From Thalassia testudinum (taxonomy: Eukaryota; Streptophyta; Magnoliopsida; Alismatales; Hydrocharitaceae): a DNA stretch of 64,000 bases. The DNA lies in contig JAZHRO010000002.1 of assembly GCA_037157565.1 (NCBI GenBank), positions 75,318,001 to 75,382,000 on the forward strand. Reading direction: 5' to 3'. The notes beneath the pieces are model-generated. The model was not told the origin of the DNA. It worked only from the letters and a program-made list of their open reading frames with translations, and searched no databases. A program made the position numbers and the translations under genes. Of the stretch, positions 36,272 through 47,664 are shown one piece after another (within the stretch, counting starts at the first letter, position 1; each line of letters starts with the position of its first letter).

Positions 36272-36290
36272 GGAAACCTATAATCAAATA

Positions 36291-38330
36291 AACCTACAAA
36301 CAATGAAAGTAAGTTACATAAAGAAACATCAGATATTTGTATATCAAGAAGTATTTGAATTATATCAAATGATAGGATAAGTTTTTGAGAATATTGGACA
36401 CTTGGATCATTTTATGTGAACTTCAGGGCAAATTGTATACAACACTTACAGGTGAGACCATTTTTTCATTTGCATCCAATATATGATTGCAAGACAGCTA
36501 CCCTCTACCCTTCTTAGCCTTAGACCAATGTTCTTTCTCCTTTCCCATGAAGTAAAATGAAATGATTGATCTTCACAGAGAAAAGAACCCAATAAACATA
36601 ATATAAATGCCATTGTTTAGACATTATAAATCAAATAGCTTAAAGAGTAAAACTACAAGGTCCAACTCAGGGTTTGTATTTTGAAGTCAATTCCCTTCTC
36701 ATTTTTGTGCTTTTCATCAGGTATCGAAACCCTTGAAAGATCGATCATACCACCATGAAGTATGAATATTTCGATGCCCCTTGTAGAAAGGTCAATACCA
36801 CATAACCTAGAAATATTACCCTCCACGAAAAAAGCAACCCTCAATGAAGCTACATTGATGACTATATTAATGGAGATAAAAATCATGCGTAGATCTTAAA
36901 GTAGAGTGACAGATCCTTGTATTACCATCAATTTCTTCCCAAAATTTATAAATCTTCAAAAATTAAACATCATCGTAGCTTGTGCTGCTATTAGTGGTCT
37001 ACGAGGTTAAGCTTAAGGCTTGGAGTTATGAAATGAAATTGAGTTTGATTGAACTCTAAGTGGGCTTTGAGATTCGCGTAAGGTTAGAGTTGACTTTTAG
37101 TGTTCGAACTTATAACTTCTGAGTGCAAAGCATGTGAAAAAGAAATATATGTAGTGGAAATCTCTTTTGTACACATGTGATTCACTCAATTATAGAGATA
37201 GTTTTTTCTATGGATAATTACCCATCTAATTTCCAGTGGAGATTTCAGATAAAAACCCATACAGAAATGCTGGCAAATAATGATTTCCATTCCAGTGAAA
37301 TTAAATTGATTAGTGTGTAGGAGAAGGATTGTTGGGGGTGTCTTGGGACAAATGGGCAAGATTACACATAAGGGTGTACAAGATTCTTCTTTGTTATGGA
37401 AGCACACCTTGGCACCTATTCAATTGATTGTAAAAAAGGGCTTCTCTACTTAGATCTCCTTGCAACCTAACCCTGTATGGGTCTTGACATGCTAGTTTCC
37501 ATCATTTCAAATGAACATTGCTTGAAAAGAGAGTTGAGTAGAATGAAGCTTTTTGAAGTTGATGTTTTTGTTTTGACTAGCTTTTTGAATCTGTATTACT
37601 TTGGGGTTTGGGAAATTGGCAAGTTTGAGATATTGAGAGGAAATATATGTGGTCTTACAGAGTCAAAATTAAACAAAAAAAACTCTTTTACTTAGATATC
37701 TTGAGCCCTTACGATTTCCTCAGCACCATCCTGATTATGCCAGAGCTTAACTATGTCTAAATTTATTAAGCGAACATAAGAACTAGGAAAATGCTTCCTT
37801 TTTTTCCCTTTGTTGATTCAATTGTTTGATGATTTAGGAGTCAGAAAGAAATCTATTCATTCTATGATCAATACTTTGAGAACAGGGAAAACATGTATGA
37901 ACTTTCTTCACTCTAATTATAAAGGACTATGATTACCATCTAGCCATGATATTTTGACATGGAAAGTTCCTTTTCTATTATATATGTTTATGAGATTTGT
38001 CCGTTTAAAGAAGCTTCTCAGATTGAAGGATACAGAACAATGTGGCTAGGGTATGTTCTTTGATGTTACTTATTAATAATGTAGAATGTTGCAATCTTGA
38101 CACTATTATTTTTTTGAGAAAATCTTGACACTATTATAATCTTAAAGCTTCCACGATACATGTTGTATATGACCAAAAAAAGGTTCCTAGATGCATGTTG
38201 TCTATGACCAAAAAAAGCTTCCTAGTTTCAAAACTTGTTGCCATACCATGAAACACCTGGCGTGCATGTTACCCCTTAAGCTAATCCGAGGTCAGTAGAT
38301 CTCTTTGAGCCACTCCACAGCCAATAGATT
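36291..38330. other. Unassigned DNA right of the CACTA transposase
   Basis: This should hold the CACTA 5' end, but I found neither a CACTA terminus nor the GGTGACGG-type subterminal repeats. The minus frame at 36,653-36,886 and the plus frame at 37,477-37,695 are unrecognised. At 38,090-38,220 two short motifs are each repeated twice ('cttgacactatta' and 'tgaccaaaaaaag'). Confidence 0.35.
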
Positions 38331-38953
38331 TACCAAGTACTGCAACAACAATAATAACAGGAGATCAAGAGAAGTGGAGTTGGAAGAGGAGGAATGAAAT
38401 GAATGAATAAATAAAAAGAAGGAAGAGTGGTGGATTAACACTAGTTATAGTAGGGGCAGTGGTAATGGAGGTGCTGCTGGGGAAGATGAGGGAGGGAGAG
38501 AGGTAGCAGTCTTGAGGGGGAGGAGATGTGCCTTTGTCAGGGCACGTAGGAGACGAGTCTTGAGGTAGTGGTCTGCTGGGGAAGATGGTCAGGGGAGGTA
38601 CCTTCGTTAGGGGAGTGAAGGGGGTTAGGGATGGTCGAGGGAGGTGATGTCGTCGAGGATGCAGTCGGAGAGCCGAGCGAGGGGGAAGGTAATGGCAGTA
38701 GAAGTTGATTTTCAGTGGTAATCTTGAGGGCTAGGAGAGGCGCTGCTGGAGATCTTGAGGGGGAGTTAGGGGAGGCACCATCGTCATCGGGAGAGGGAAG
38801 GGGGCTCCTTGGAGGTCGGGGGAGTTGACGTCGTCGGGGAGGGGGTCGGGGGAGGGGGAAGGTGATGGGGGCGCGAGTGGGTTTGGGGAAAGTTGCGGCG
38901 AGGAAATTCGAGAGAGGGCATGATTGCTGTGCATAACTTCTAGATTCTAGCAT
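38331..38953. other. G-rich low-complexity stretch
   Basis: Repeated 'gggg-agg' and 'cttgagggggag' motifs give this stretch strong strand asymmetry (G-rich on plus). The minus frame 38,953-38,537 is Pro/Ser-rich because of this and has no domain, so I do not call it a gene. Short units starting 'cttgaggg' recur several times. Confidence 0.45.
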
Positions 38954-38979
38954 AACTTCGAGTCAATGCATGCATAAGC

Positions 38980-40497
38980 ATCATAATTCACATACTAGTT
39001 AGTTTGAGTAACCATATAGATAATATTGTCATTTTATGGCATAAAAGAGAGATGATTTTAATCGCAGATGATTTGAAACCGCAGATAACTGATCAAACTC
39101 GACAGATCTATCAGAATGACAATGGAGTCCAACGGTTCCGAAATCGTCTCGATCAAACAACTAGAGCATCGTGTATAGTCCATAGAAGAATGGAGATCAT
39201 GGAGCCAAAGGGCAAAGATTCGGACCTCAGATGGCAAATCCAACTGCACGAATGGATCCGAATCGACGTTCGCAGTCCAACGGTGCAGAAATCAACTTAA
39301 TCGGAGGCCCATGTCATCATATATAAAGAGAAGAAGAACGAACGACCACGGTGGCACCACGTGGCACCATCGCAGCTGCCCCTCACCACACCCCCCAACT
39401 CCTGAAGGCACCACTCCTCGCAGTGTAGGCCATTGGATCTTCATCCAACGGCCATGAGCATACGCATGTAAGTGCGGGACGTGGGTTCGAGCCCTGCGCT
39501 ACGCAAAATTGATGCGGCATCGGTGGGCGAGCACATGCAGGTGCAATTATGCGATCTGACAGCGCACAGTGCACCACGTGGCACGATAAGAGCGCATCGC
39601 GAGTAGACGCACGATTGCATGGGTTGTTGCGAGATTAGGAAGGTGCGACAAGTGCGCGTAGGATTTGAAAGGTCCGATGAGTGCGTGTTTAAGGCGTCTG
39701 ATTACAAGATCGAACGGTTGACGATGAGGCAGGATTTGAAGGCATACGGTGAAGGCAAAAATGCGAAGGCACAGGTGAGCGGGAGTCGTGCAATGAGGAT
39801 CTGAGGGCGCACAGCATACCACGTGTCGCCACCAGAACGAATCCGAGCATAGAAGGCCTTTTGAAGGTTATTTTTAGGCCAAATTAGAGCTGTTGATCTC
39901 CCGATCAACGGATCTGATTAGCCAAGGGGTTGTTGCACAAGATTAAGGGCTGAAATACCCTTTTTGCCCTTTACAAAAGCTATAAAAGAAGGCCCAGGTC
40001 CCCCCCAGTTGAAGGATCCACTGAGAACCTCTCTCTTCCATCAACTCTAGACATATTTCGTCTTCTCTGCAATTCTCCGTCTCCTCTACAACTCCGCTCT
40101 AACTTCATCCCGGTGCTCTAGATCTAAGGTGCTGCCGCATCTCGCACAAGCATCCTACAAGCGGCGTCGTTTCTCTGCCACTTTCTTCTATCTCTCTCTC
40201 TCTCCCTCTCTCTCTTTCTCTCAATCTATCTTTACTTTTTGCATAGTAATTTCTATTATGAAAAACTCTTTATCAATGCAATGAAATTTGATCATATGAA
40301 TATTTGATGTGTCTCTATACATATATACATATATAAATATCTTGTTAGAACTAGTTTCATTGAAAAGCTTCCATTAAAAATCAAGATTGCCTCCCTGCGA
40401 ATGACCTGGTACTTACCGATTTTATAAATATTATTTGTCGTCATTTTCGCACTATACTACAACTAAATAACTTTTAATCGAGATCACGTGCTGAACA
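38980..40497 (+). mobile_element. 5' LTR of Athila-type element C
   Basis: The LTR ends CTGAACA (40,497), three bases before a primer binding site. The left limit is approximate: the segment aligns in order with LTR A, sharing an AT-rich start with 'tatggc' (near 39,037), 'cagaatgac-a' plus 'ggagtccaacgg' (39,111-39,135), a B-box-like motif (39,484-39,494), a TATA box (39,981-39,988), and 'gcctccctg-ga' near the U5 end. GATC-type hairpins lie at 39,428-39,453 and 39,893-39,909. The rest of element C is interrupted by element B and its 3' LTR lies outside the window. Confidence 0.72.
39981..39988 (+). promoter_or_regulatory. TATA box of LTR C
   Basis: TATAAAAG in the context 'agctataaaagaaggccc', followed by a pyrimidine-rich leader. 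By position this is the U3 core promoter. Confidence 0.65.
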
Positions 40498-40500
40498 AGT

Positions 40501-40518
40501 TGGCACCATTGCCGGGGA
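40501..40518 (+). other. Primer binding site of element C (tRNA-Asp type)
   Basis: TGGCACCATTGCCGGGGA differs at two bases from TGGCGCCGTTGCCGGGGA, the complement of the plant tRNA-Asp 3' end used by Athila elements; both differences are G to A. It starts three bases after the LTR end. Confidence 0.85.
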
Positions 40519-41688
40519 GGCAACAGAAAATTTTGAAGCTTTTTAGTGTGTATTTTTGAGATTTCTAACTCGCTACATTTTTCGTTGATTTCATGTGTAC
40601 AGGAAATGAAGAAATCTGAACCAAACATGACAACGGAGTAAGTGTAGGTTCGAACCTCAGGTAAATACCTGCAGTTTAGATTAGCTAGATTTAGGATTTG
40701 CTTAAACCCTAGGATTAGTTAGAATTTGTTTTGTTATTAAAAATAAAAAAAGGAAGAAAAAAATATTTCTCTTGATTGTGGGCTGAAATAAAAATTTATC
40801 TTAAAAATTCAATTACCAATGATCCGCATGTCTAAAAATTCTCAAATTTTTACTGGACGTAGATTTTAAAGTTAGAAACAATATATCCAAATTTCGTGGC
40901 AATCAAAGTTATATAACAATTTTAAAAATTCACGTACTGATCTATTATCAATACAGAATTTGTTCCTGATTTTTTGGAGTTAAAAATATCATAAGAATTT
41001 TTACACAAACTCGATTGGCTTGAAATTTGTGGCACTGAATTTTTGAGAAAGTCAAGAACTTCACAAAAATCTGAGAAAAATATTTCTGGTATGTTTGGTT
41101 GCACGGATTATCCAATCACCAACTAGGGGTTAAAATAGACTACAAAACCCCCAATACACATTAAATAAAAAAAAATAGAAAACGTGCATTAAAATTCTTG
41201 AAAAAATATTTTGTGAGTGCCTAGTTAGTGGTGCAATAAGGACCAATTGATTTCATTGCTTGGGTTGCACCACTCATCATTTTGAACTTAAAAGAATCAT
41301 TTAGAAATATCTGTGCATAGGGTTTTATTCTAAGGATAGAGCACACTTGCATTTTTATACTTAAAGGAAATCTATCAAAGAAATTGGGATTTGCAAAACT
41401 TTTGTGTGCCTCATCAGAACCTTGGTTGAAAATATTTAATCAAGTGAATCCTAAAACATGCTAACACAAGCATTTGAATCTTAAAATTCACTTCATCATA
41501 AAATTTCTTGTGAACCCTTTGCCTAAGCACTTCACATCTCTAAAATCAATCTTAAGGGCAAACACCCCCCTAATGCCCATCATATTCCAAAAGCACATCA
41601 AACCCAAGCCTAAAACTGAGTAGACGTGCCTTAGGTAGGATTAATAGATTTGGGGACTTGAAACTAGATTGGGCTAAAGTTAAGGCCT
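40519..41688 (+). mobile_element. Untranslated leader of element C
   Basis: No open frame is present. The block 'aaaactgagtagac-tgcc' near 41,610 is shared with the leader of element A near 50,695, which supports the same lineage. Element B begins at 41,689, after the candidate target site GGCCT (41,684-41,688). Confidence 0.7.
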
Positions 41689-44442
41689 TGTTGACGCACA
41701 TTTGACTCGATCGTGTTTTAACAGTTAATTACGTCATAGTATAGGTGATCAAGCATCATCAACAAATAAAAGTTTTATTACTCGAAAACCAGAGTATCCG
41801 AGGTCGAACACAGGGAGCAATTGGAATTTACTACTAATCTCTAGAATGTAATTGAACACTGTAATTACTCAAAACTTTAATTCAAATGTAAATGCATGAG
41901 TTTGAAAAGCAATTATGGTAAAAAGAAAGAATTGGTCGTCTGATCCCATGATCAGACGTCTTAAAAGATGTTTCTCTTTTTGCTCTTCTGATTTTCTTCC
42001 TTTCTTCTTCTTTGTGCTTGTTCTTTCTCTTCTGCAGTGCTTCTTGCTTTTCTTCTTATTTTCTTCTATCTTCTAACTTGTCTCTGCTTCCTTTGCTTCA
42101 GTTTCTGCTTGTCTTCTATTTCTTTTCTTCTTCAGTTCTTCTTCTCTTTTTCCTTCGCCTCTTCCTTCTCTTTTCAATGGCATCCTTCCTTCTTCATTTT
42201 TGCCTCTGTTTGCCTTCTACTTCCTTCTCTTCTTCCCTTGCTAGCAGCGACCAAGTGTTTGCTTCACTCTTTCCTTCCCTTCACAAACACAGCAAAGCAC
42301 AAAACCTAACCCTCTACCCACACCCGTGCGTCTCTCTATCTCTGTAAACCACTAGCAGGACGCTCTCACAGAGCTGGGTAAACGGGTTGGATCACGTGCC
42401 CGTGACCAGGTGCACCAGCGTGAGGGTGATGTGCGAGGTGTGCTCAGGACAACGTCAGGTCGAATCGTGCCAGATCCATGAGGTGAAACCACAGATGAGG
42501 CGACGTGAGATTGGTGAGGGACCTCACCCCAGGTGCATTCGGAGGCACTGAGCAGATATGAAAAAAGCAATTTAAACCATGCCAGCGCCTTGTAAGTTAC
42601 TGATGTGGGACTAAAGGTTGTTGCCTTCTCTCGCGCGCCCGCAGAACTCCTTCATTCAATTTCCACAGCTGCGGCCTTCGTTGCGTTGCTCGCTGAACCC
42701 CTTGGCTTCGCAAGGCCTGCCCACATTCGCAGCACCTGGAGCCTTGCGGTCCTGAAGCCTGGAGCGAGCGTGGAGCTTCTTCGAGTCGCCGTTAATGGCG
42801 ACCGGGGCGTTGAACCTGTCATACACGAAAAGAGACTCGCGGCCTAATCAGATCACCGAGGGACCTTCGCCTTGTCACGGCGAAGGTGAAGAGCAAGGTG
42901 GCAAGCCGCAGGGCAGCCTAGGCGTGCATGCCTAGGTCGCCCTGTGGCCGGATGGATGGGTGAGTTCGGGGGACTGTTGTGGAGGCGTAGAGGGACGGTG
43001 GATGGGCGGATGTTACTCAGTGAGGTGTGGCGAAGGTTATGTGATGGTCGGTTGGGTGTGTGGGGCTACAGAGCGATGGGAGCGCCTCGCCGGAGGGTGG
43101 CCGGAGATGAGGAAGGTGACGGTGAACAGCGGCGGTCGAGGGGTCGATTGAGTGAAATAAAGTGAGGAAATGAAAGAGGGGATAGAGGGGAATGATTTTA
43201 ACCTAACTAAAGGGACGAAGGGGATGAAGAGGCAGATGGCAGTACCTGCTGTCGCCGGAGAAGAAAGCGCCCAGTGGAGGAAGATGGCGGCTACGACTGG
43301 GCTAGGGCAGCGTGCGCGGGTGTTGCGCGACGCGGAGGAGGATGAGGAAGATGGCTCTGCCACTGGTTTTGTGGCAGAGCGAAGAGGAAGGGGAGGGGGG
43401 CTCGCCGGAGCTCGCTGGACACCTTGGGCGGAGAAGAAAGAGATGAATTTGAGGTGGAATCCCGGCCAAGTCAAGCTGAGGAGGTGCGGCCGGAGTTAGG
43501 GTTTAATTTATAGGTGTTTGGCCGTGCGTCTGGTGTGTGGAGGGCAAGCTTCTAGCCACCGACGTCTCGCCGGAGATGGAAGGTGGTTAGATACCCAAAT
43601 CTCTCGTGCGTTCGCACGAGAGATTGGGTGCAAATCTGGGATCAAGATCAGGCTTAGATGGAAGGGGATTCCTCAGAGAATCTCCCTTCCATTTCTGGGA
43701 GGGGATCTCTGAGGGATCAGAGAGTATTCCCTCTCTAATCCTCACCGGAGAAGGAATCTACCCCAATAATGGTGGAAGGACCTGATTGTAAGATTAGCGA
43801 GGAAGCTAGGGGGGTTTAAGTGATGGTTTTCAAAAGATAGGGACGAAAATGTGATTGGGTGTAGTAAACTGCGAAGTAGGTCAAGATGACCTCCCCTTAG
43901 GTCCAAATTTTGGGAGAAACCTAATTTGGATCTAAGGAATCCAATGGTGAAGTTGGATTTAGGTTTGATTACGTTTGACTGGATATTTTGCGTAAAAACC
44001 CAAATTAGGTCAATTGATGAGTTAGGACCCTATTCTAGGTCAAACTAGGTTCCAAAGGCCAAATTGAGTGTTCTAAACCCTAGGGGATATTTTTCCATGA
44101 TTTTTACAGGGTTTACTTGATTTTAATCCTTATCGGAACCTTGTTGAATTAAGCGGGTCTGTTTTAGGGTTACCAAATGTCATTTAATTCCTGGATTGCA
44201 CATGAACCCATTTCTGATTGATTGAACCCACTTTTTATCTCATTTAGACCATTTGACCTATGCTCTATCTCTGAGAAATTCTGTTTATGTACTGCAATGG
44301 TAAAATTGCAATTTTGACTTGTATTTCATGTTTTCTTCTCAGAACTTATACCTTCAATTAGGCCCTCTTCTAGGTCATGTAGGAGCTTTTACTTTATTAG
44401 GTCAAAATGAGCTAGTTATGGCTCATGATGAGGGTCTCATCA
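41689..44442 (-). mobile_element. 3' LTR of element B
   Basis: The LTR is 2,754 bp long and starts (minus strand) TGATGAGACCC and ends CGTCAACA. It carries hairpin I at 43,593-43,629, hairpin II at 43,667-43,718, a weak TATA on minus at about 43,507-43,514, and the purine tract at 41,965-42,265 (pyrimidines on plus). It is nearly collinear with the right-hand LTR from 62,421, with scattered, mostly transition differences. The Phe/Leu/Ser-rich frames at 42,012-42,347 are an effect of the pyrimidine tract. Confidence 0.9.
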
Positions 44443-44479
44443 TACCCCCATGCCTAGCGTTTGCTAGTCCCTTAGCAAA
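44443..44479 (-). other. Polypurine tract and adjacent hairpin of element B
   Basis: On the minus strand 'GGCATGGGGGTA' abuts the 3' LTR start. Just upstream lies a 7-bp stem TTTGCTA/TAGCAAA (44,460-44,479). Element A has the same layout at 60,756-60,792, down to AGCATGGGGGTA. Confidence 0.85.
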
Positions 44480-46767
44480 ATTTTAAGGTTTTAACTTCCA
44501 TTCTAGATTTTGAGTGTCTGTCAACAATTATGATAAGTGCTTCTCCTTTTCTTTTGTGATTAGGTCAGAATGCCGACAATAGGCCTAGAGGTATTCAAGT
44601 ACCAACCAAAATCCGGATCTGACCCGCTTTAGCCTCAGTCCTCTGCAAAGGTTTTTAAGGCCCACAAAGACTAACCTAGGGTTTGTTGGACTCCGCGGTT
44701 AAAGCACCTGTGCTTGAGACATTTTTAGCCTAGGTTCAGTTTGCAGTGCGTTTTTGTAAGAGAGAGACAGAAGATTTATTTGTTTAGAGAGCTTTCTCTC
44801 TCTTTTCCTTTTATTTCTAGCTTCGGATTAGCTTTTCAACACGGTTTGTATCGGATTCCTCGTCCCCATCATCAATCCTCAAGGGTCCTTCGCTATCGAG
44901 ATTTCGAGATAATCCCACCCATGGCAACCCTCGGAACCCTGGCTTTCAAGATTTCGAGATAATCCTGCCCATGGCGTTCCGTGGCCGAATTCAGACCCTG
45001 GCGATCGACATTTCATGATAATGCCGCCCATGGTATCTGAACCAGCAGAGTGCTTACCTACCCCCAATAGGATATTTAAATATCCTAAGAGACAAGCACT
45101 GAGGAGACGATATGTTGTTACGCATCTTCGAGGGGAATTTTTTGCCTCTCCGCGCCGAGAACTCGTCCAAATCAACTTGTGTTGATCGGCCGCTCTTAAT
45201 CTAGGTGACTTATGTAGAACATTAAATGCTTTTGCGTGATTTGGATGTTTATGCGCACTGAACCAGACTGTGTGTGAATTTGGGGTGCTTAGGTTTCCGA
45301 ATCCCGCAAACCGAAGGTCAGTTAACGAGGCTGAATACTTCCTAAGCCTTAGACCTAATACTTAAGCTTCGCATTTTCCTCAACCTCTTGAGGATTATCT
45401 CGATTTTAGCAGATACGTGAATTTTTAAGCTAAAGAATCTAGCCCAAGAGGCCTAAGATCGGCGTTTTCGCTAATCTCTTGTTATGTCACCTTAGCACTT
45501 TTCTTTTATTTCTTTTCTTGATCTGGTCTAGAACTTCAGTTAATTCCTTAATCTTTTACTAATGACTACCTCTTTTTCTTTTTCAGTTTGTGCTCCTTTT
45601 TGTCAGTTTTGCTCTTTTTCTCCCCTTATGAATATGTGGCTCACAAAATTTTCTCCCTCCCCCATTTTTTGTTCTTTTTCATAATTTTTTTTGTATTTTT
45701 GACATATGTGAATTTTTTTTGTGTGAGAATCCTTCTGACTTTTTCTTGGTTCTGTATGTATGCACTTTATCACCCCCCCATGCCTAAGTTTTGCAATGTC
45801 CTCATTATAAACGGAGGGTGTGAAATAGTGTTGAGGTCAGGGACTTAGAATAGGATACATCGGGTGGGTGAATGGGTCGAAAATGACTGATGCGAATGAT
45901 TTCAAGCTTTGGTACGTGTACCAGAGGTGGGATCAACTGTCTAAGGCTGAACTCAAGGTGCAATGGACATGGAGTACAGACGGATAATCAGATGGGTCTC
46001 TATTTTTGGGATGACGGGTTGCCTCCCGTTAAGCGCTAAATTCAATGCCTTCAGCAGAGCGAAAAATGGGGTGGAGAGGGAGTGGTCAAATCAGCGGAAT
46101 TTTGTAAAACAAGCACCTTGATTAAGAGCCTGGTTGGTCCAACTAGGTGCTTGTTAAGATCAGTAGGCTAATGATGCAGCCCGAACCCAATAACTCTAGT
46201 GGGTTGATAGATGTAGATCAACAAATGCGGAACCCACCATATGTAGTGAAGTTCAAATGAATATGGAAGTGAAAACTCGGGTTTAGGCTGAGTCGAATCA
46301 GCCTAGTCAAAGTAGGGTTCCGAAAAATAATCAATGTAAGGTGTGGAATCCCTACAGGGGTGATCAAAGAATGTTGGCTCCTGTTTTTCGGTCTGATCAA
46401 TGCCCGATACCCGATATAGATATGGAGTTGAATCATCTGCAAACGGCTCAGTGAGAGGTGAATCGGAATAGAAATTGAGTTCAGTTGCGGGTCGAGGTAG
46501 AGAATGGGTTTTGATTGGTTCTGTATAAGTGGAGCAGGTGCTTCAAAGAGAACTGGCTTGTTATAATCAAGAAGCAGATTTTCTCCGATGTTATAGTCAG
46601 ATTCGAAATCGTCGGAGAGTTTGCGAAAATCAAAATCGGAATGAGATTCAAGATCATGAATTCCACCATAGAGTAAATCATATTCAGCAGCCTGATTGGG
46701 GTCTAGCCTAAATGCTAATTCTGAGCTTAAAAAGGTGTCCCTATCTGGTAGAGGCTAAGGTTCTAAG
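44480..46767 (-). mobile_element. 3' internal region of element B
   Basis: No gag-pol sequence is present. On the minus strand the box GGGAGGCAACCC within 46,016-46,036 matches the post-pol box of element A (59,491-59,511). A three-copy tandem repeat lies at 44,895-45,040. A short frame at 46,681-46,481 is unrecognised. Polypyrimidine-rich stretches occur at 45,570-45,760 on plus. Confidence 0.6.
44895..45040. repeat. Three-copy tandem repeat, ~50-57 bp
   Basis: 'atttcgagataatcc-cccatggc' occurs at about 44,900 and 44,950, with a more diverged copy 'atttcatgataatgc-cccatgg' at about 45,009. It lies in the interior of element B close to its polypurine tract. Confidence 0.75.
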
Positions 46768-47664
46768 CTAGTAGGGCAGACCCAATTGCAACCCCACTCG
46801 TCCAACTCCTCGATTTCTGTATCGTAAATTAGCATGACGTTCGATTAGTTCCTCTGAGGATGTTGGCGAGGGATATTCATCAAATAGAGGCTCAAAATCA
46901 TATTCTTCATTGAAAGGTTGATCTTCCTCATATGGGGCCTTGAAATCTTCAAAATAGATTTCAGATCTAGGTTCTAGGCTTAGGATGTGGGTTGAATCAC
47001 TAGAATCTAGGTCTGAATAACCTTCGAGGGTCACCTTATCAGAATAAGAGACGGAATTTACACCCTCGAGAGGTTCAGTTCTACTCTCATTATTGCAGGA
47101 GTTTTGGGATTCTAGAACGGGCTCATCATGGTATTTTCCTGCATTTGGAGCTTCCCAACCTTCTTCAATATCAGGCACATTATACTCCATCTGGGTTGGG
47201 AATCCACAACCATTTTGTGCCTTGAACCCAAGATCAGATTGATCCTCGATGTTGTCCTAAGATAGTTCATCCTCTGTTTGTGGTATATACGGGTACTTCT
47301 GGTCAATAACTTGTTTTACTAATCTCATTATCTCTTCCCATTTTTCAAGACTATCTTGGTGTTGCTTCCAAAGTCGAGGATTTGTCATACATTGAAGGTA
47401 TTCAAGATTGTGCAGTTTTTCTATCTCAATGTATGCAGTAATGAGCAAGTCACGGGTTGATCCTTTTGTGGCTTCTGCCAATAGCACTTGGGCACAAGTT
47501 ATTATGAAGGTTGTGGTTGTTGGGACATCAACCTGAATGTTTCCTACTGGTGTTGAGGTTTCTTCTTTTTCATAGAATTTCAGGGCATCCTCAATCATTT
47601 TATCTCTCATGGATCTCTGATGTTCAGGTTTCTTGAATGATAGTCCTAAGTGGTTTGGCTGCAT
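46768..47664 (-). pseudogene. Unknown ORF of element B, one in-frame stop
   Basis: A single reading frame of 299 codons starts at ATG 47,664 (MQPNHLGLSFKKPEHQR) and is broken only by a TAG at 47,259-47,257 before ending at 46,768. The first half is mixed-charge and probably helical (for example DSLEKWEEIMRLVKQVID); the second half is acidic and rich in Ser/Asp/Glu. No Gag, zinc knuckle, protease, RT or integrase motif is visible and it does not resemble the Gag of element A. It occupies the place where gag-pol would be, between the leader and the post-pol box. I do not know its function. That it stays open over almost 900 bp while the rest of B is full of stops suggests recent coding selection, but chance cannot be excluded. 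Confidence 0.5.

Larger units (their letters stand above)
21633..36290 (-). mobile_element. Degraded CACTA (En/Spm) transposon carrying foreign fragments
   Basis: The left (3') end begins CACTACAACAAAGATG at 21,633, preceded by TGA as candidate 3-bp target site. Palindromic subterminal repeats follow (21,655-22,375). Two genes typical of the superfamily lie on the minus strand: a TNP2-type transposase (36,271-33,063) and a TNPA-like second gene (32,796-27,440). Between the genes and the left end are fragments of host genes and other transposons, and a solo LTR is nested at 28,760-31,441. I found no matching right terminus with subterminal repeats; the right limit given is the start of the transposase, so the element is either truncated or its right end has decayed. 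Confidence 0.75.

Noticed and set aside
36291..38330. Right terminus of the CACTA element
   Set aside because: Isolated 'gtagtg' strings occur (e.g. near 37,151) but without the terminal consensus, subterminal repeats or the TGA duplication.
38537..38953. 138-codon Pro/Ser-rich minus-strand frame
   Set aside because: Low-complexity translation of a G-rich repeat; no domain, no recognisable splice or promoter context.
42012..42347. Phe/Leu/Ser-rich plus-strand frames, repeated at 62,744-63,079, looking like membrane proteins
   Set aside because: They are the antisense reading of the family-B purine tract; repetition reflects the paired LTRs.
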